64,000 nucleotides of DNA from Candidatus Fermentibacteraceae bacterium (GTDB taxonomy: Bacteria; Fermentibacterota; Fermentibacteria; Fermentibacterales; JCC-6): the NCBI GenBank assembly GCA_016744855.1, contig JADGDO010000005.1:62001-126000 (forward strand). Reading direction: 5' to 3'. Shown here piece by piece: positions 26,712 to 35,726 of this stretch. Both the position numbers and the translations under genes were made by a program. Under the pieces are notes generated by a model, which saw only the letters and a program-made list of their open reading frames with translations, had not been told where the DNA came from and searched no databases. The stretch's first letter is position 1; each line of letters starts with the position of its first letter.

Positions 26712-27410
26712 ATGATTAAGAAGTACTCGGTGGGTTTGGTCATACCAGCCCATAATGAGGAAGCTGGAATTCCAGCAGTTTTGGAAATGGTTCCGGATCA
26801 GGTAGACAAGGTTTTTGTTGTAGCAAATTGCTGTACCGATAATACGGTAGCAGTTGCTGAGAAATATGGAGCCATCGTTATTGATCAGCCAATAAAGGGA
26901 TATGGGAGCGCTTACAAAGCAGGATTTGCTGTTGTCGATACAGACATAGTCTGTACAGCCGATGCTGATGGTACATATCCAGTTCAGGATATTCCCAGAC
27001 TAATTGAAGATATGCTGGAAAACCAGCTTGACTTTATCTCTGTCAGACGCATACCAGACGACCATTCAGGAACCTTAAACAACATTATGCGATTTGGTGG
27101 GAATGTTATTCTTACTACTTTCACAATGCTTCTATACTTCAGAAAAATAATGGACAGTCAGTCCGGCATGTGGGTATTTCATAGAAGGATTCTTGATAAG
27201 GTTAATTTAACAAGTGACGGCATGCCATTCTCAGAGGAATTGAAGATTGAAGTATGGAATAATAAAAACATTTCATGTGCCGAAAGAAGCGTACCTTTTA
27301 GTTATTCCAGCAGAGTAGGGAAGGCAAAGCTTAATCTTTGGCGAGATGGTTTCAGAAATCTTCTTTTTCTTTTTGCAAAGCGATTCGGTATCCCAATGAC
27401 CGGAGCATAA
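26712..27410 (+). CDS. Family 2 glycosyltransferase (dolichol/polyprenol-phosphate mannose synthase-like)
   Basis: A 232-residue GT-A enzyme: VGLVIPAHNEEAGIPAVLEM, CCTDNTVAVAEKYGA, and the metal-binding DADGTYPVQDIPRL, as in DPM1-like enzymes that charge polyprenyl phosphate with a sugar. There is no C-terminal membrane pair. Ribosome site GGGGGG 5 bases before the ATG. Such an enzyme would supply the lipid-linked donor for the two GT-C proteins encoded on either side (20445-21992 and 27430-29013). Confidence 0.88.
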   Translation: MIKKYSVGLVIPAHNEEAGIPAVLEMVPDQVDKVFVVANCCTDNTVAVAEKYGAIVIDQPIKGYGSAYKAGFAVVDTDIVCTADADGTYPVQDIPRLIEDMLENQLDFISVRRIPDDHSGTLNNIMRFGGNVILTTFTMLLYFRKIMDSQSGMWVFHRRILDKVNLTSDGMPFSEELKIEVWNNKNISCAERSVPFSYSSRVGKAKLNLWRDGFRNLLFLFAKRFGIPMTGA

Positions 27411-27429
27411 TCTGAATTGATAATTGATG

Positions 27430-29013
27430 TTAGTCAAGCTCTTCGAGCAATCTTGTATGATAATCAACTCTGTCCTGCATGTTATATGCCCTTAGTATCC
27501 TCACAGCTTCCATTCTTGCATAAACTGAAGTAGTTGATCCTGGAGGAGACGCTTCAGCAGCTTCCTCGAAGAGTGAGAGCGCGAGAATATAGTTCCCCAT
27601 GTTATATGCCTTTACGGCCCTGTTGTATACGTACTGACCTTCTGGCACTCCCGGTGTCGGCCAGAAAAAACCTGAAGTCATTAAAAGCAAACTAAAAACT
27701 ACCACAGCTATTGCTCGTTTTGGATTTGTTTTCATTTTTTTAAGAAGTAAAGAAAACCCAGCAGCTCCAGCAGCCAGAGAAACAGGGATAGCTGGAATCC
27801 AATATCTTTCTGAATGGAAGAAGCAGAGAGTTGTAACAAGTGCAATAATAAGGGGAAGAGATAACCCGAACCCTTTTTTCCCCAAAATGAAGAGTGATAG
27901 AACTCCGATAACAATGCAGAGCATCAGCAGATATCTTGGTAGAACCAGATGACTCAAAGAATTATCTGCATCAATATCTCTTTCAAGATCGAAGTAGGAA
28001 TCGAATGGAGTATATCCAAAGAAGGCCCCCAATTTTATTCCCAGCAATCTAATCTCAGCAGAAGGATTTTTAATAATCCAATTCAGAGCTTTTTCAAGCC
28101 AGAACTTGTTTGCTTCTGAGCTTGATGTATATCCGTTCTCAGCAGCAACTCTTGCACCCACCATGTGTATATCTTCACTTGGAGTTTCAATTAGACCAAA
28201 CTCTGCAATCGGAGGACCAAAACCAGAAGCTCCCTCTGCATGACCTTGAACAAGGTTGACCCCAAGGGAAGAGGCAAAAGGAGTAAAAACTCCCTTTTGC
28301 GAATGATGGTAAAAAGAAAGAACCAGTAGTGGAATCAAGAGGCCAAAGAGCATTGCTGCAACATTTTTGTACTGCTTTTCTCTGATTTTACTCCAGACAG
28401 AGAAGAGGCCTAGAAGTATATAGGGAGGTCTTAGCCCTGCAATGATACCCGAGATAAAACCATGTAGAAAAGAAGTGTTGCCCTTTGAACTTCTCTTTAG
28501 TTCGAACAATGCCCAGACTGCTATTAGCATGGCTAGAAGAGAAACCGGCAGTAAAGCCAGCTCATACAACGCAGCTGGAGCATAGAAGAGCCATAGAAGC
28601 GCACCAAGGCACGCTAAGATCTTTGAAGCACCTGATTTGTATGCAAGGAGATAAGTAAGAAAAGCAGAAGCTATGCCAAATCCGGATTGGAATGCGAATA
28701 CGGCAATGTTCTGCAATTTTGAAGCATATACAGGTACCAGCAGTAAGATGTAGAGAGGACTTGCAAAGGAGAAAGCATCTCCTGACTCAGCTCCTGTAAG
28801 CAGAGCCCTCGCGCATTCTTCAAATCTGGATGCAGCAAGTGTAGGAAAATATGTAAGCATAGTTTCAGTTGATGAAGAAATACCAGAAAGAAGATGTGGA
28901 ATTCTTGAGAGTAATCCTGCTACTAGAATGATACCTAACCACAACATATTGTCTTTAATGAAATGCGGTAACAATTTAGTTCTATTGTTATTCTCTGTAC
29001 CCATAAACTCCAC
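27430..29013 (-). CDS. GT-C fold membrane glycosyltransferase-like protein with TPR tail (paralog)
   Basis: About 527 residues, with about ten helices and the same plan as the protein at 20445-21992: first periplasmic loop, a central SSLGVNLVQGHAEGASGFGP segment matching GGINFYIGNGPEADGYTAF of the paralog, a late SERYWIPAIPVSLAAG element and a C-terminal TPR-like tail (YNMGNYILALSLFEEAAEA). It probably transfers a sugar from a lipid donor in the periplasm. Start may be GTG 29013 or ATG 29004; the GTGGAG between them could serve as ribosome site for the latter. Convergent with the GT2 gene. Confidence 0.78.
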   Translation of the reverse strand: MEFMGTENNNRTKLLPHFIKDNMLWLGIILVAGLLSRIPHLLSGISSSTETMLTYFPTLAASRFEECARALLTGAESGDAFSFASPLYILLLVPVYASKLQNIAVFAFQSGFGIASAFLTYLLAYKSGASKILACLGALLWLFYAPAALYELALLPVSLLAMLIAVWALFELKRSSKGNTSFLHGFISGIIAGLRPPYILLGLFSVWSKIREKQYKNVAAMLFGLLIPLLVLSFYHHSQKGVFTPFASSLGVNLVQGHAEGASGFGPPIAEFGLIETPSEDIHMVGARVAAENGYTSSSEANKFWLEKALNWIIKNPSAEIRLLGIKLGAFFGYTPFDSYFDLERDIDADNSLSHLVLPRYLLMLCIVIGVLSLFILGKKGFGLSLPLIIALVTTLCFFHSERYWIPAIPVSLAAGAAGFSLLLKKMKTNPKRAIAVVVFSLLLMTSGFFWPTPGVPEGQYVYNRAVKAYNMGNYILALSLFEEAAEASPPGSTTSVYARMEAVRILRAYNMQDRVDYHTRLLEELD

Positions 29014-29312
29014 TTTGATAGTACTTGCGTAAGGCTAATTCTCAGTACTGTGAACAAGTTATTATGCAAGCAGTAACACTGTTAAGAAGGTGATTTGCGT
29101 TCGACTATTCCACAGAAATACTATAGCATTATCATCTGAAAAAGAAAAGATCGTCATGAATGAAAATACTGCAAGAATGTATCCAATCATTATTGACCAT
29201 ATTGTAACGTCAGGTTTTCAATGGAAGCAAGTTTTATATTAATCTCTGTGATATGCAGCTAACAACTTTAAGAGTTGTTCATGGTTATTTTTCTCATGCA
29301 GGAAGTGTGTAA
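29014..29312. other. 299-base intergenic region between divergent genes
   Basis: AT-rich, with no protein-like frame and no tRNA. A 7-base hairpin AACAACT/AGTTGTT (29261-29279) precedes a T-rich stretch just before the next gene; it could be a weak terminator or leader hairpin. Promoters for both flanking genes should lie here but none is clear by eye. Confidence 0.4.
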
Positions 29313-29660
29313 GTGATAAAAAAATATAATAACCTTAGCTTTGCAGTTGGAATCCCCGGACTGCTGATTCAATTTTACGGTACAGTTATCAATTCGCCTG
29401 TACTTCAGTTAGCCGGTTCCGCTGTTCTTATTGTTGCCTTCTATTTTTATGCAGCAGCAAAAAACAGACATCGTGCATTCTGTCTTTTCGGTCTCCTGTC
29501 TATCATAGGTCTCCTCGTCCTGGCAAGCCTGAAAGATAAATCTGGTTCTGACGAAGTAATGCCTGAAAAGGTTAATTCAAAGGGATTTCTGATAATAATA
29601 GCAATTCTGGTTTTTCTCGTTTTTCTAATACCTTTTCTTAACAGCCTTATAAATCACTGA
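29313..29660 (+). CDS. Small membrane protein of unknown function
   Basis: 115 residues with about four hydrophobic helices (roughly 9-27, 29-47, 53-70, 90-111) and a short charged loop between the third and fourth. GTG start. It overlaps the 3' end of the convergent xdhC by 7 bases. Not recognised. Confidence 0.55.
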   Translation: MIKKYNNLSFAVGIPGLLIQFYGTVINSPVLQLAGSAVLIVAFYFYAAAKNRHRAFCLFGLLSIIGLLVLASLKDKSGSDEVMPEKVNSKGFLIIIAILVFLVFLIPFLNSLINH

Positions 29661-30571
29661 CTACTTCTATTCAGCACCATAATGATTTCAGCAGCAATGC
29701 TAACTGCAATTTCAGCAGGTGTATGGCTTGAAATACTGATTCCTATAGGAGTGTGTATTCCCTCGAGATCTTCATCCTCGAAACCGAGTGATTTCATTTC
29801 GGCTAGTATGTGTTTCCCGGTTGCACGGCTACCCATCATCCCGAGGTAGCTGAGTTTCTTGGGTAGCATCTGCCTGAGAACGGTTGAATCTGCTCCATGA
29901 GACGCTGTCATTATTACTACGATTGCGTTGCTCTCTTCAGGTACCAGTGAGGCTACTTCTTCGTAGCTCATCACTATCCGTTTCCATGCAGCTGTATTTT
30001 CTTTCATAGTCCATACAAGCTCTCGGTCATCGATTATTACAACACGCATGTCGAGTGAGTTAAGTACAGGAGTAAGAGCCAGGCTGCAATGTCCTCCTCC
30101 AAAAATGTAAACCACCGGAGGAGGTGTAAGTTCTTCGGTGTATTCCCATGCGCCACCCGAGATGTGCAGTTTGTTTGACCCGGGAGAGTCGTCCAGTAGA
30201 AGAAGTCCGTTCTCACTTACAAGAATACCAAGCTTTCCATCAAGAGGTTGTTTTGAATTTGAAGACGGGATAAGGATGATTTTTTGCCTGCCCGAACAGA
30301 CCATCCCGCTTCTCTCATGAGGCTCCCCTTTAGCTGTGTGATCGAATGACAAAATGCTGGGTTTTTCTTCGCCGCTTGTGAGCATATTACGAGCCGCCTG
30401 AATTACCCTGTGTTCCATTGCCCCCCCGCCTACTGATCCGATACAGGCGCCGTCTGGAGGTACTATCATCTTAAATCCTACTCTGCCAGGGCAGCTTCCA
30501 TAGGTCTCAGCTACAATGCAGAGAACAGATTTAAGGGGTGTAGAACTAAGAAATAGATCGAGATGTTTCAT
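29654..30571 (-). CDS. xdhC: XdhC-family molybdenum cofactor insertion/sulfuration protein
   Basis: A 305-residue XdhC/CoxI protein. N-terminal domain: SVLCIVAETYGSCPGRVGFK and GSVGGGAMEHRVIQAA. C-terminal Rossmann domain: VVYIFGGGHCSLALTPVL, VVIIDDRE, and the YLGMMGSRATGKHI element. XdhC binds molybdopterin cofactor, helps its sulfuration and hands it to xanthine dehydrogenase. The start is ATG 30571, overlapping the stop of the upstream membrane-protein gene by 4 bases (ATGA); a long frame extends upstream to 30877 but runs antisense-like through that gene. Confidence 0.92.
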   Translation of the reverse strand: MKHLDLFLSSTPLKSVLCIVAETYGSCPGRVGFKMIVPPDGACIGSVGGGAMEHRVIQAARNMLTSGEEKPSILSFDHTAKGEPHERSGMVCSGRQKIILIPSSNSKQPLDGKLGILVSENGLLLLDDSPGSNKLHISGGAWEYTEELTPPPVVYIFGGGHCSLALTPVLNSLDMRVVIIDDRELVWTMKENTAAWKRIVMSYEEVASLVPEESNAIVVIMTASHGADSTVLRQMLPKKLSYLGMMGSRATGKHILAEMKSLGFEDEDLEGIHTPIGISISSHTPAEIAVSIAAEIIMVLNRSSQ

Positions 30572-31029
30572 TTGAATATCACACTGCTTAATGCATAGTA
30601 AACTGCCATTAGAGATGAGAAGATTGCACTGGAGAAGAAACGCCAGTTGAGCGGTATTTTGTTTTGTATCATGTAGTTTGCTGCGAATGCTACCGGCAGG
30701 TTTACAGCAAATGATTTGAGGACAATACTTAGGAGAGACCATTGAATTAATGAGATCTGTCCGGAGAATAACAGAATAAAAATAAGATGCCGGGCGATCC
30801 AGAGAGGATTGAAGTAGGCCATAGCCATAAGGGTCCGCTTCATTCCTTTGTATCTGGCATTGATAAATGAAAACCACGCTGGGATTTCAAGTGAGTAGAG
30901 AAGCCCACCTACCAGCATCATTCCGAATAGTCTGGTCAGTGAAAATTCATTAAGTACCAAGGCTGCTATGGTGTCTCCGAGAGGGTAGATGATGAGCCCT
31001 CTTAGTACGTTGGAGCGGGTGTACTTCAT
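30568..31029 (-). CDS. Four-helix membrane protein embedded in the xanthine dehydrogenase operon
   Basis: 153 residues with about four membrane helices. I see a distant similarity of pattern to the Mpv17/PMP22 family (YPLGDTIAALVL, YSLEIPAWFSFI and a final NWRFFSSAIFSSLMAVYYAL helix), but this is not a firm assignment. It overlaps xdhB upstream and xdhC downstream by 4 bases each, so it is translationally coupled into the operon and presumably made with the dehydrogenase. It might aid substrate uptake or membrane localisation; that is inference. Confidence 0.7.
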   Translation of the reverse strand: MKYTRSNVLRGLIIYPLGDTIAALVLNEFSLTRLFGMMLVGGLLYSLEIPAWFSFINARYKGMKRTLMAMAYFNPLWIARHLIFILLFSGQISLIQWSLLSIVLKSFAVNLPVAFAANYMIQNKIPLNWRFFSSAIFSSLMAVYYALSSVIFK

Positions 31030-33293
31030 TTCGTCTTTTCTGTTGACAGAGCCATAAGAACCCTTTCGGGAGTCATGGGTGCAACGTATCCTGGGGATGC
31101 ATGTGAGTTGTAAGCTTTCATTGCTTCATGTATAGCAAACCAGCTTCCTATTCCGTACATAAATGGTGGTTCTCCGATGGCTTTAGAGCCTTTCAGACCT
31201 ACTCCATTCTCAAGCTGTTCGCCCTCTGAGAAGATAATTTTGACTTCACTTGGTGCAAAACTTATATCGGGTACTTTGTATGTTGCAAGGGCATCTGCAA
31301 GAAGACGTTTCGAACCTTTGTCCCATGCAAGTTCTTCCATGGTCACCCATCCAATTCCCTGAAGAAGAGCTCCTTCAACCTGCCCCAGGTCTATAAGCGG
31401 ATTTAGCTGGTTTCCTGAGTGATGAACAATAGAGACCTTATCAATCTTGTATATGCCCAGAAGGCAGTCCACCGTAACCTCTGTAACGGCAGTACCTGAA
31501 ACATGGTATGCAAAAGGTCTTCCTTTTTCCTTAGTTTTATCAAAGTGTATTCCGGGTGTTGCATAATGTGCACTACTTGAAAGAGCCGTTCTGTTCATGT
31601 ATGCTGCTTTTACAAGCTGTTCCCAGGAAAGATCAGTTTGTCCAGAGTGGTTCCAGACAGCTGAGTTCTTCAGAGTAAGTTTATCTGCTTTACAGTGAAG
31701 CACCTTTCCTGCAACTTCAAGAAGCCTCCCCTTGATCTCCTTGCAGGCATTCGATGCAGCATTCCCGTTCATATCAGCACCGGAACTCGCAGCTGTGGGC
31801 GATGTGTTTGCCGTTCTAGAAGTATTTGTTGACTCGACTCTCGTCCTTTCAACAGGAATAGAGAATACCTCTGCTGCAATTTGCCTTATTCTGGAGTTTA
31901 CACCCTGACCCATTTCAACAGCACCCGTGCTTATTCCCACACTTCCGTCAGTGTACACATGAACCAGAGCATTCGCCTGGTTCAGAAATGTTGTGGTGAA
32001 GGAAATTCCGAAACAAACAGGCATCACAGAAAGGCCCTTTTTGAAGTATCTGTGGTTGGAGTTGTATTCTTCGATATTGTGCTTTGTCTCTTTGAAGTCA
32101 GCAAGCTTTTCAGCAAGAGCCCAGGAGCTTCTTACCTCGTCGCATGTGTATTCCATCCCATACGGAAAAGTATCTCCCTTGCCGAGCAAGTTTGCTTTCT
32201 GAATTACTTCAACGGGAATGCCTGTTTCCATGGATGCTTTGTGGATTGCTGCTTCCATGACGAACATAGCCTGAGGGCCACCGAAACCTCTGAATGCTGT
32301 ATTTGGTGCAATATTTGTGCGGCAGCAATAACCTGTGGCAAAAACATTTGGAACGAAATAGCTTGATGTGCTATGGAAAAGGGTTCTCTCCAGAATTGCC
32401 GTAGAAAGGTCTGAAACCGCTCCGCTGTTCTGAAAGTAGTTAACTTTCCACGCAAGGATTTTTCCCTGATCATCCAGGCCGATTGTAAAATCGCTGGAAT
32501 AGGGATGTCTCTTTCCTGTATTTATCAGGTCTTCGTGCCTTTTGAGTACTAATCTTACCGGTCTTCCAGTAAGATGGGTACCAAGAGCAGCCATCACAGC
32601 CCAGGGAGTTGCCTGATCCTCTTTCCCTCCGAATGCCCCGCCCAATCGTAGAACATCGACCTGTACTAGGTGGATAGGTATTCCAAGAACTCTCGCTGCA
32701 ATCTTCTGAACATACGAGGGGCTCTGAGTAGAAGATGTAATATGAACTGTGTTTTCTCCAGGAAGACAGAGAGCACTCTGTGTTTCAAGATAAAGGTGTT
32801 CCTGTCCGCCTGTTTCGGCGGTTCCATTAACAACATAGGAACAGTCCTTGATGGCTTTTTCGATATTGCCACACGAGAAAGTTCTCGGTGGTACAATGAG
32901 ATCACCTCTTTCGGCAGCTTCTCTGGGGTCAATAACAGCATCCAGCTCATCTATTTCGATTGAAATGGATTTGATTGCCTCGTAAGCCTGCCCTCTTGTT
33001 TCAGCAAGCACGACTGCAACAGGTTCCCCAATGAAATGGACAGTATCCTCAGCAAGAAGAGGTTCATCCATTACAATGTTGCCGATCTCATTTTCTCCGG
33101 GAATATGCTCTGCAGTAATGACTTTTATCACGCCTGAGAGCTTCTCTGCAGTTGAAACATCGAGAGATACAATTTTGCCGTGAGCAGATGGCGATGTGAA
33201 CACTGCTGCGTGAAGAGTTCCTTCAGGCTCAGGAATGTCTCCTGTAAATATAGATTTACCTTTCACATGAAGCTTAGCGTCAAAGTGCTTCAT
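31026..33293 (-). CDS. xdhB: Xanthine dehydrogenase, molybdopterin-binding subunit
   Basis: A 755-residue subunit of the xanthine oxidase family. Active-site features characteristic of true xanthine dehydrogenases are present: GGQEHLYLETQ (substrate-contact glutamate), GGAFGGKEDQ, the arginine in TAFRGFGGPQAMFVMEA, GAVEMGQGVNSRIRQIAAE, and the catalytic-base glutamate in GSKAIGEPPFMYGIG. It oxidises hypoxanthine/xanthine using Mo (or W) cofactor. Overlaps the Fe-S/FAD subunit gene by 14 bases. Subunit naming differs between organisms. Confidence 0.94.
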   Translation of the reverse strand: MKHFDAKLHVKGKSIFTGDIPEPEGTLHAAVFTSPSAHGKIVSLDVSTAEKLSGVIKVITAEHIPGENEIGNIVMDEPLLAEDTVHFIGEPVAVVLAETRGQAYEAIKSISIEIDELDAVIDPREAAERGDLIVPPRTFSCGNIEKAIKDCSYVVNGTAETGGQEHLYLETQSALCLPGENTVHITSSTQSPSYVQKIAARVLGIPIHLVQVDVLRLGGAFGGKEDQATPWAVMAALGTHLTGRPVRLVLKRHEDLINTGKRHPYSSDFTIGLDDQGKILAWKVNYFQNSGAVSDLSTAILERTLFHSTSSYFVPNVFATGYCCRTNIAPNTAFRGFGGPQAMFVMEAAIHKASMETGIPVEVIQKANLLGKGDTFPYGMEYTCDEVRSSWALAEKLADFKETKHNIEEYNSNHRYFKKGLSVMPVCFGISFTTTFLNQANALVHVYTDGSVGISTGAVEMGQGVNSRIRQIAAEVFSIPVERTRVESTNTSRTANTSPTAASSGADMNGNAASNACKEIKGRLLEVAGKVLHCKADKLTLKNSAVWNHSGQTDLSWEQLVKAAYMNRTALSSSAHYATPGIHFDKTKEKGRPFAYHVSGTAVTEVTVDCLLGIYKIDKVSIVHHSGNQLNPLIDLGQVEGALLQGIGWVTMEELAWDKGSKRLLADALATYKVPDISFAPSEVKIIFSEGEQLENGVGLKGSKAIGEPPFMYGIGSWFAIHEAMKAYNSHASPGYVAPMTPERVLMALSTEKTK

Positions 33294-34647
33294 TTGAAAG
33301 CCCCCTGGTAAGATGAGCCCGTACTTGAGCCCTGAGCAGATTTATCTTGTATTTTTTAGAACCGCGTACATCACTTATTGGTGATACTTCACTTTCAGCT
33401 ATACTGCATGCTTCTGAAATAGTCTTTTCCGAAAGAGTTCTCCCCATCAGATACTCGCTTGTACCTGTAAGCAGAAGTGGAAAAGGCGCTACCCCCCCAG
33501 CCGATATCCGAACAGCAATAACAACATTCTCTTCTACTCTTATGAGCATTGAAGAATTAACACTTGCGATGTCGAGATATTCGCGTTTAGCGACTTTGAG
33601 AGAAGAGAGTATTGTTCCTGGTTCCGGGGTCGGGAAAGAAATTTCTGTGAGGATTTCATCCGGGAGCATATCAAGTTTTTTGTAACCCAGATAGAATTCA
33701 CTCAGAGGTATTGATCTTTCTGAAAAGCAGAGAGTTGCTTTAAGAGCCAGAAAAGTAATGGCAATGTCTGCAATCGGTGAGGCGTTTACAATGTTTCCAC
33801 CAACAGTTGCTCTTGATCTGATCTGAGTAGAGGAGACCTTTAAGAGAAATTTTTCCAGATTTGGAAATAAATCTGAGATTACAGCCGATTCGCGAAGCTG
33901 CTTGAAGGTTACTGCAGCACCGATAGTGACAGTTTTGCCATCAGTAACTATCTGTTTGATAGATTTCTCCTTGGAAAGAAACCTTGGGTGCTCTGTTGAA
34001 AGTTTGTCGCTTGAGTGCACGTAAATATCTGTACCTCCTGCAACAAGAGAGTCTTCTGCTCTTACGCTCTGTGGCGGTAGTTCCTTCAATCTTTTCTCAA
34101 TCGAGGTGAAATAGGCTGGAATATGTCCCTCTTCTATCAGCATTTCTAGACGATTTTCCCATTCCGCAGGTAGTGTGCTGATGACACTGTTAACTGCTCT
34201 CTTTACAGCAATGTAGCCGGTGCAACGGCAAATGTTTCCGTCCAGAGACTCCATCGCAGAGGAAACAGAGAGGGTGGCTGAGCCAAGTAAACACCCGGTG
34301 AGACTCATTATCATCCCTGGAGTGCAAAACCCACACTGAGAAGCGGCCTCATCGTAAAATGACTGTTGAAAAGGAGTCAATTCAATTCCTGTGGTTAACC
34401 CTTCTATTGTTACTAGGTGACAACCGGCGACTTCCCCAATAGGAAGAAGGCAGGAGCAGACAGATGAATACTCTATTCCATTTATACCGGGTTTGCCGAG
34501 AACGACGGTACATGCTCCGCAGTCACCTTCTCTGCATCCCTCTTTTGTACCCTTCAGACCCGACTGAGCCCTTAGCCAGTCAAGAACTGGAAGCCCTCCG
34601 GAGCAGTCGGGAAAAACTTCCCTGTTGTTACAGATAAACGAGATCAT
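33280..34647 (-). CDS. xdhA: Xanthine dehydrogenase, Fe-S/FAD subunit
   Basis: A 455-residue fusion. N-terminal plant-type [2Fe-2S] ligands KEGCREGDCGACTVV (with a further Cys downstream), second [2Fe-2S] domain QCGFCTPGMIMSL and CRCTGYIAV, then an FAD domain (about 195-455) with SLVAGGTDIYVHS and TVGGNIVNASPIADIA. It carries electrons from the Mo subunit to NAD+. First gene of the operon, ATG 34647 with AAGGAGG upstream. Divergently transcribed from tupA. Confidence 0.94.
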   Translation of the reverse strand: MISFICNNREVFPDCSGGLPVLDWLRAQSGLKGTKEGCREGDCGACTVVLGKPGINGIEYSSVCSCLLPIGEVAGCHLVTIEGLTTGIELTPFQQSFYDEAASQCGFCTPGMIMSLTGCLLGSATLSVSSAMESLDGNICRCTGYIAVKRAVNSVISTLPAEWENRLEMLIEEGHIPAYFTSIEKRLKELPPQSVRAEDSLVAGGTDIYVHSSDKLSTEHPRFLSKEKSIKQIVTDGKTVTIGAAVTFKQLRESAVISDLFPNLEKFLLKVSSTQIRSRATVGGNIVNASPIADIAITFLALKATLCFSERSIPLSEFYLGYKKLDMLPDEILTEISFPTPEPGTILSSLKVAKREYLDIASVNSSMLIRVEENVVIAVRISAGGVAPFPLLLTGTSEYLMGRTLSEKTISEACSIAESEVSPISDVRGSKKYKINLLRAQVRAHLTRGLSNEAL

Positions 34648-34812
34648 ATTTCCTCCTTAACTAACAATAACTCAAATACTTCTCTGGGGGTACTCCCGCC
34701 CTTGTAAACAGGGCTTCTAGAGGGTTGTGCAGGTTTAACATAACGGATATATTCCTCTCCTGATCCAGTGTTATACAGCCGTTAACCCAAATCCCAAAGG
34801 AGTTCCGAAGAG
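34648..34812. promoter_or_regulatory. Divergent control region between the xdh and tup operons
   Basis: A 165-base gap holding the start regions of both operons. Visible structure: a GCCCT/AGGGC hairpin (34698-34714) and a longer arm TAACGG (34741-34746) with CCGTTA (34779-34784), flanked by GGTT/AACC pairing, on the tupA leader side. This could be an RNA leader controlling the transporter or a regulator site. I could not match it to a known molybdenum/tungsten cofactor riboswitch by eye. Confidence 0.35.
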
Positions 34813-35718
34813 ATGATGAAGTCACTTGCTCTCTCCCTTTTTCTACTTGTTTTTGTCCTGGCCGGGTGCAGCGAGGAATCGCAGCCGATCGAGACCGCTG
34901 AAGTAGATACAGCAGTTGAAGAAGTTACCGAGTCCGGTGCCGTTGTGCCAATGGCACGAGTTGAACGTCTTCGCGTTGCAACTACAACAAGTCTCTATGA
35001 TACAGGTCTCTGGGGCTACCTCGAGCCAATGTTTGAAGAACAGTACGATGTAGAACTGGATGTTCTTTATGCAGGAACCGGTAAGGCTATTGACTGGGGC
35101 AAACGTGGTGATGTTGATGTTATTACAGTTCACTCCAGAAGCAGAGAAGAAGCTTTTGTTACAGAGGGTTACGGTGTCGAACGAGTGCCTTTTGCTTTCA
35201 ATTATTTCCTTATTGTAGGACCGGAAGAAGATCCCGCAGGTATCGCAGGTATGAGTCCCGAGGATGCTCTGACTGCTCTGATGAATAATGGTGAAGCAGT
35301 TTTTGTTAGCAGGGGAGATGATTCAGGAACTCACGGTAAGGAAAAATCAATCTGGACAGCAGCCGGTTTCGACTATGACGAAGATGTACGCACTGCAGGA
35401 GCATGGTATGTTGAAGGTGGAAGCGGCATGGGACCCACTCTTGTTATGGCTAACGAGATGCAGGGTTACACCCTTTCAGATATTGGAACCTACCTCGCTT
35501 ATCAGGGTGACCTGGACCTTGTACCGGTTGTAGATCAGGGAGATGCTCTTCTTAATGTCTACTCAGTACTTCAGGTTGAAACATCCAAGAATCCTGAGTT
35601 AGCTTTCGCTCTTGTTGACTTCCTGACTTCTGCTGAAGTACAGCAGCTTATTGGCGACTACGGTGTAGATGCATACGGTATGCAGCTTTTCACCCCTTGC
35701 GCCGGAGAAGCTCTTTAG
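34813..35718 (+). CDS. tupA: Tungstate ABC transporter, substrate-binding lipoprotein
   Basis: A 301-residue lipoprotein (LVFVLAGC lipobox, Cys19, then an acidic linker) of the TupA type: ATTTSLYDTGLWGYLEPMFE, GTGKAIDWGKRGDVDVITVH, and the oxyanion-binding SRGDDSGTHGKEKSIW. It captures tungstate (perhaps molybdate) in the periplasm for TupBC. First gene of tupABC, facing the xdh operon. Confidence 0.92.
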   Translation: MMKSLALSLFLLVFVLAGCSEESQPIETAEVDTAVEEVTESGAVVPMARVERLRVATTTSLYDTGLWGYLEPMFEEQYDVELDVLYAGTGKAIDWGKRGDVDVITVHSRSREEAFVTEGYGVERVPFAFNYFLIVGPEEDPAGIAGMSPEDALTALMNNGEAVFVSRGDDSGTHGKEKSIWTAAGFDYDEDVRTAGAWYVEGGSGMGPTLVMANEMQGYTLSDIGTYLAYQGDLDLVPVVDQGDALLNVYSVLQVETSKNPELAFALVDFLTSAEVQQLIGDYGVDAYGMQLFTPCAGEAL

Positions 35719-35726
35719 GAGAATAA

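Noticed and set aside
30572-30877. Upstream extension of the XdhC frame
   Set aside because: The extension overlaps the coupled membrane-protein gene in another frame and gives no XdhC-like sequence; the ATG at 30571 starts the conserved domain.
34648-34812. Known Mo/W cofactor riboswitch
   Set aside because: I could not match the consensus by eye; only the visible hairpins are recorded.
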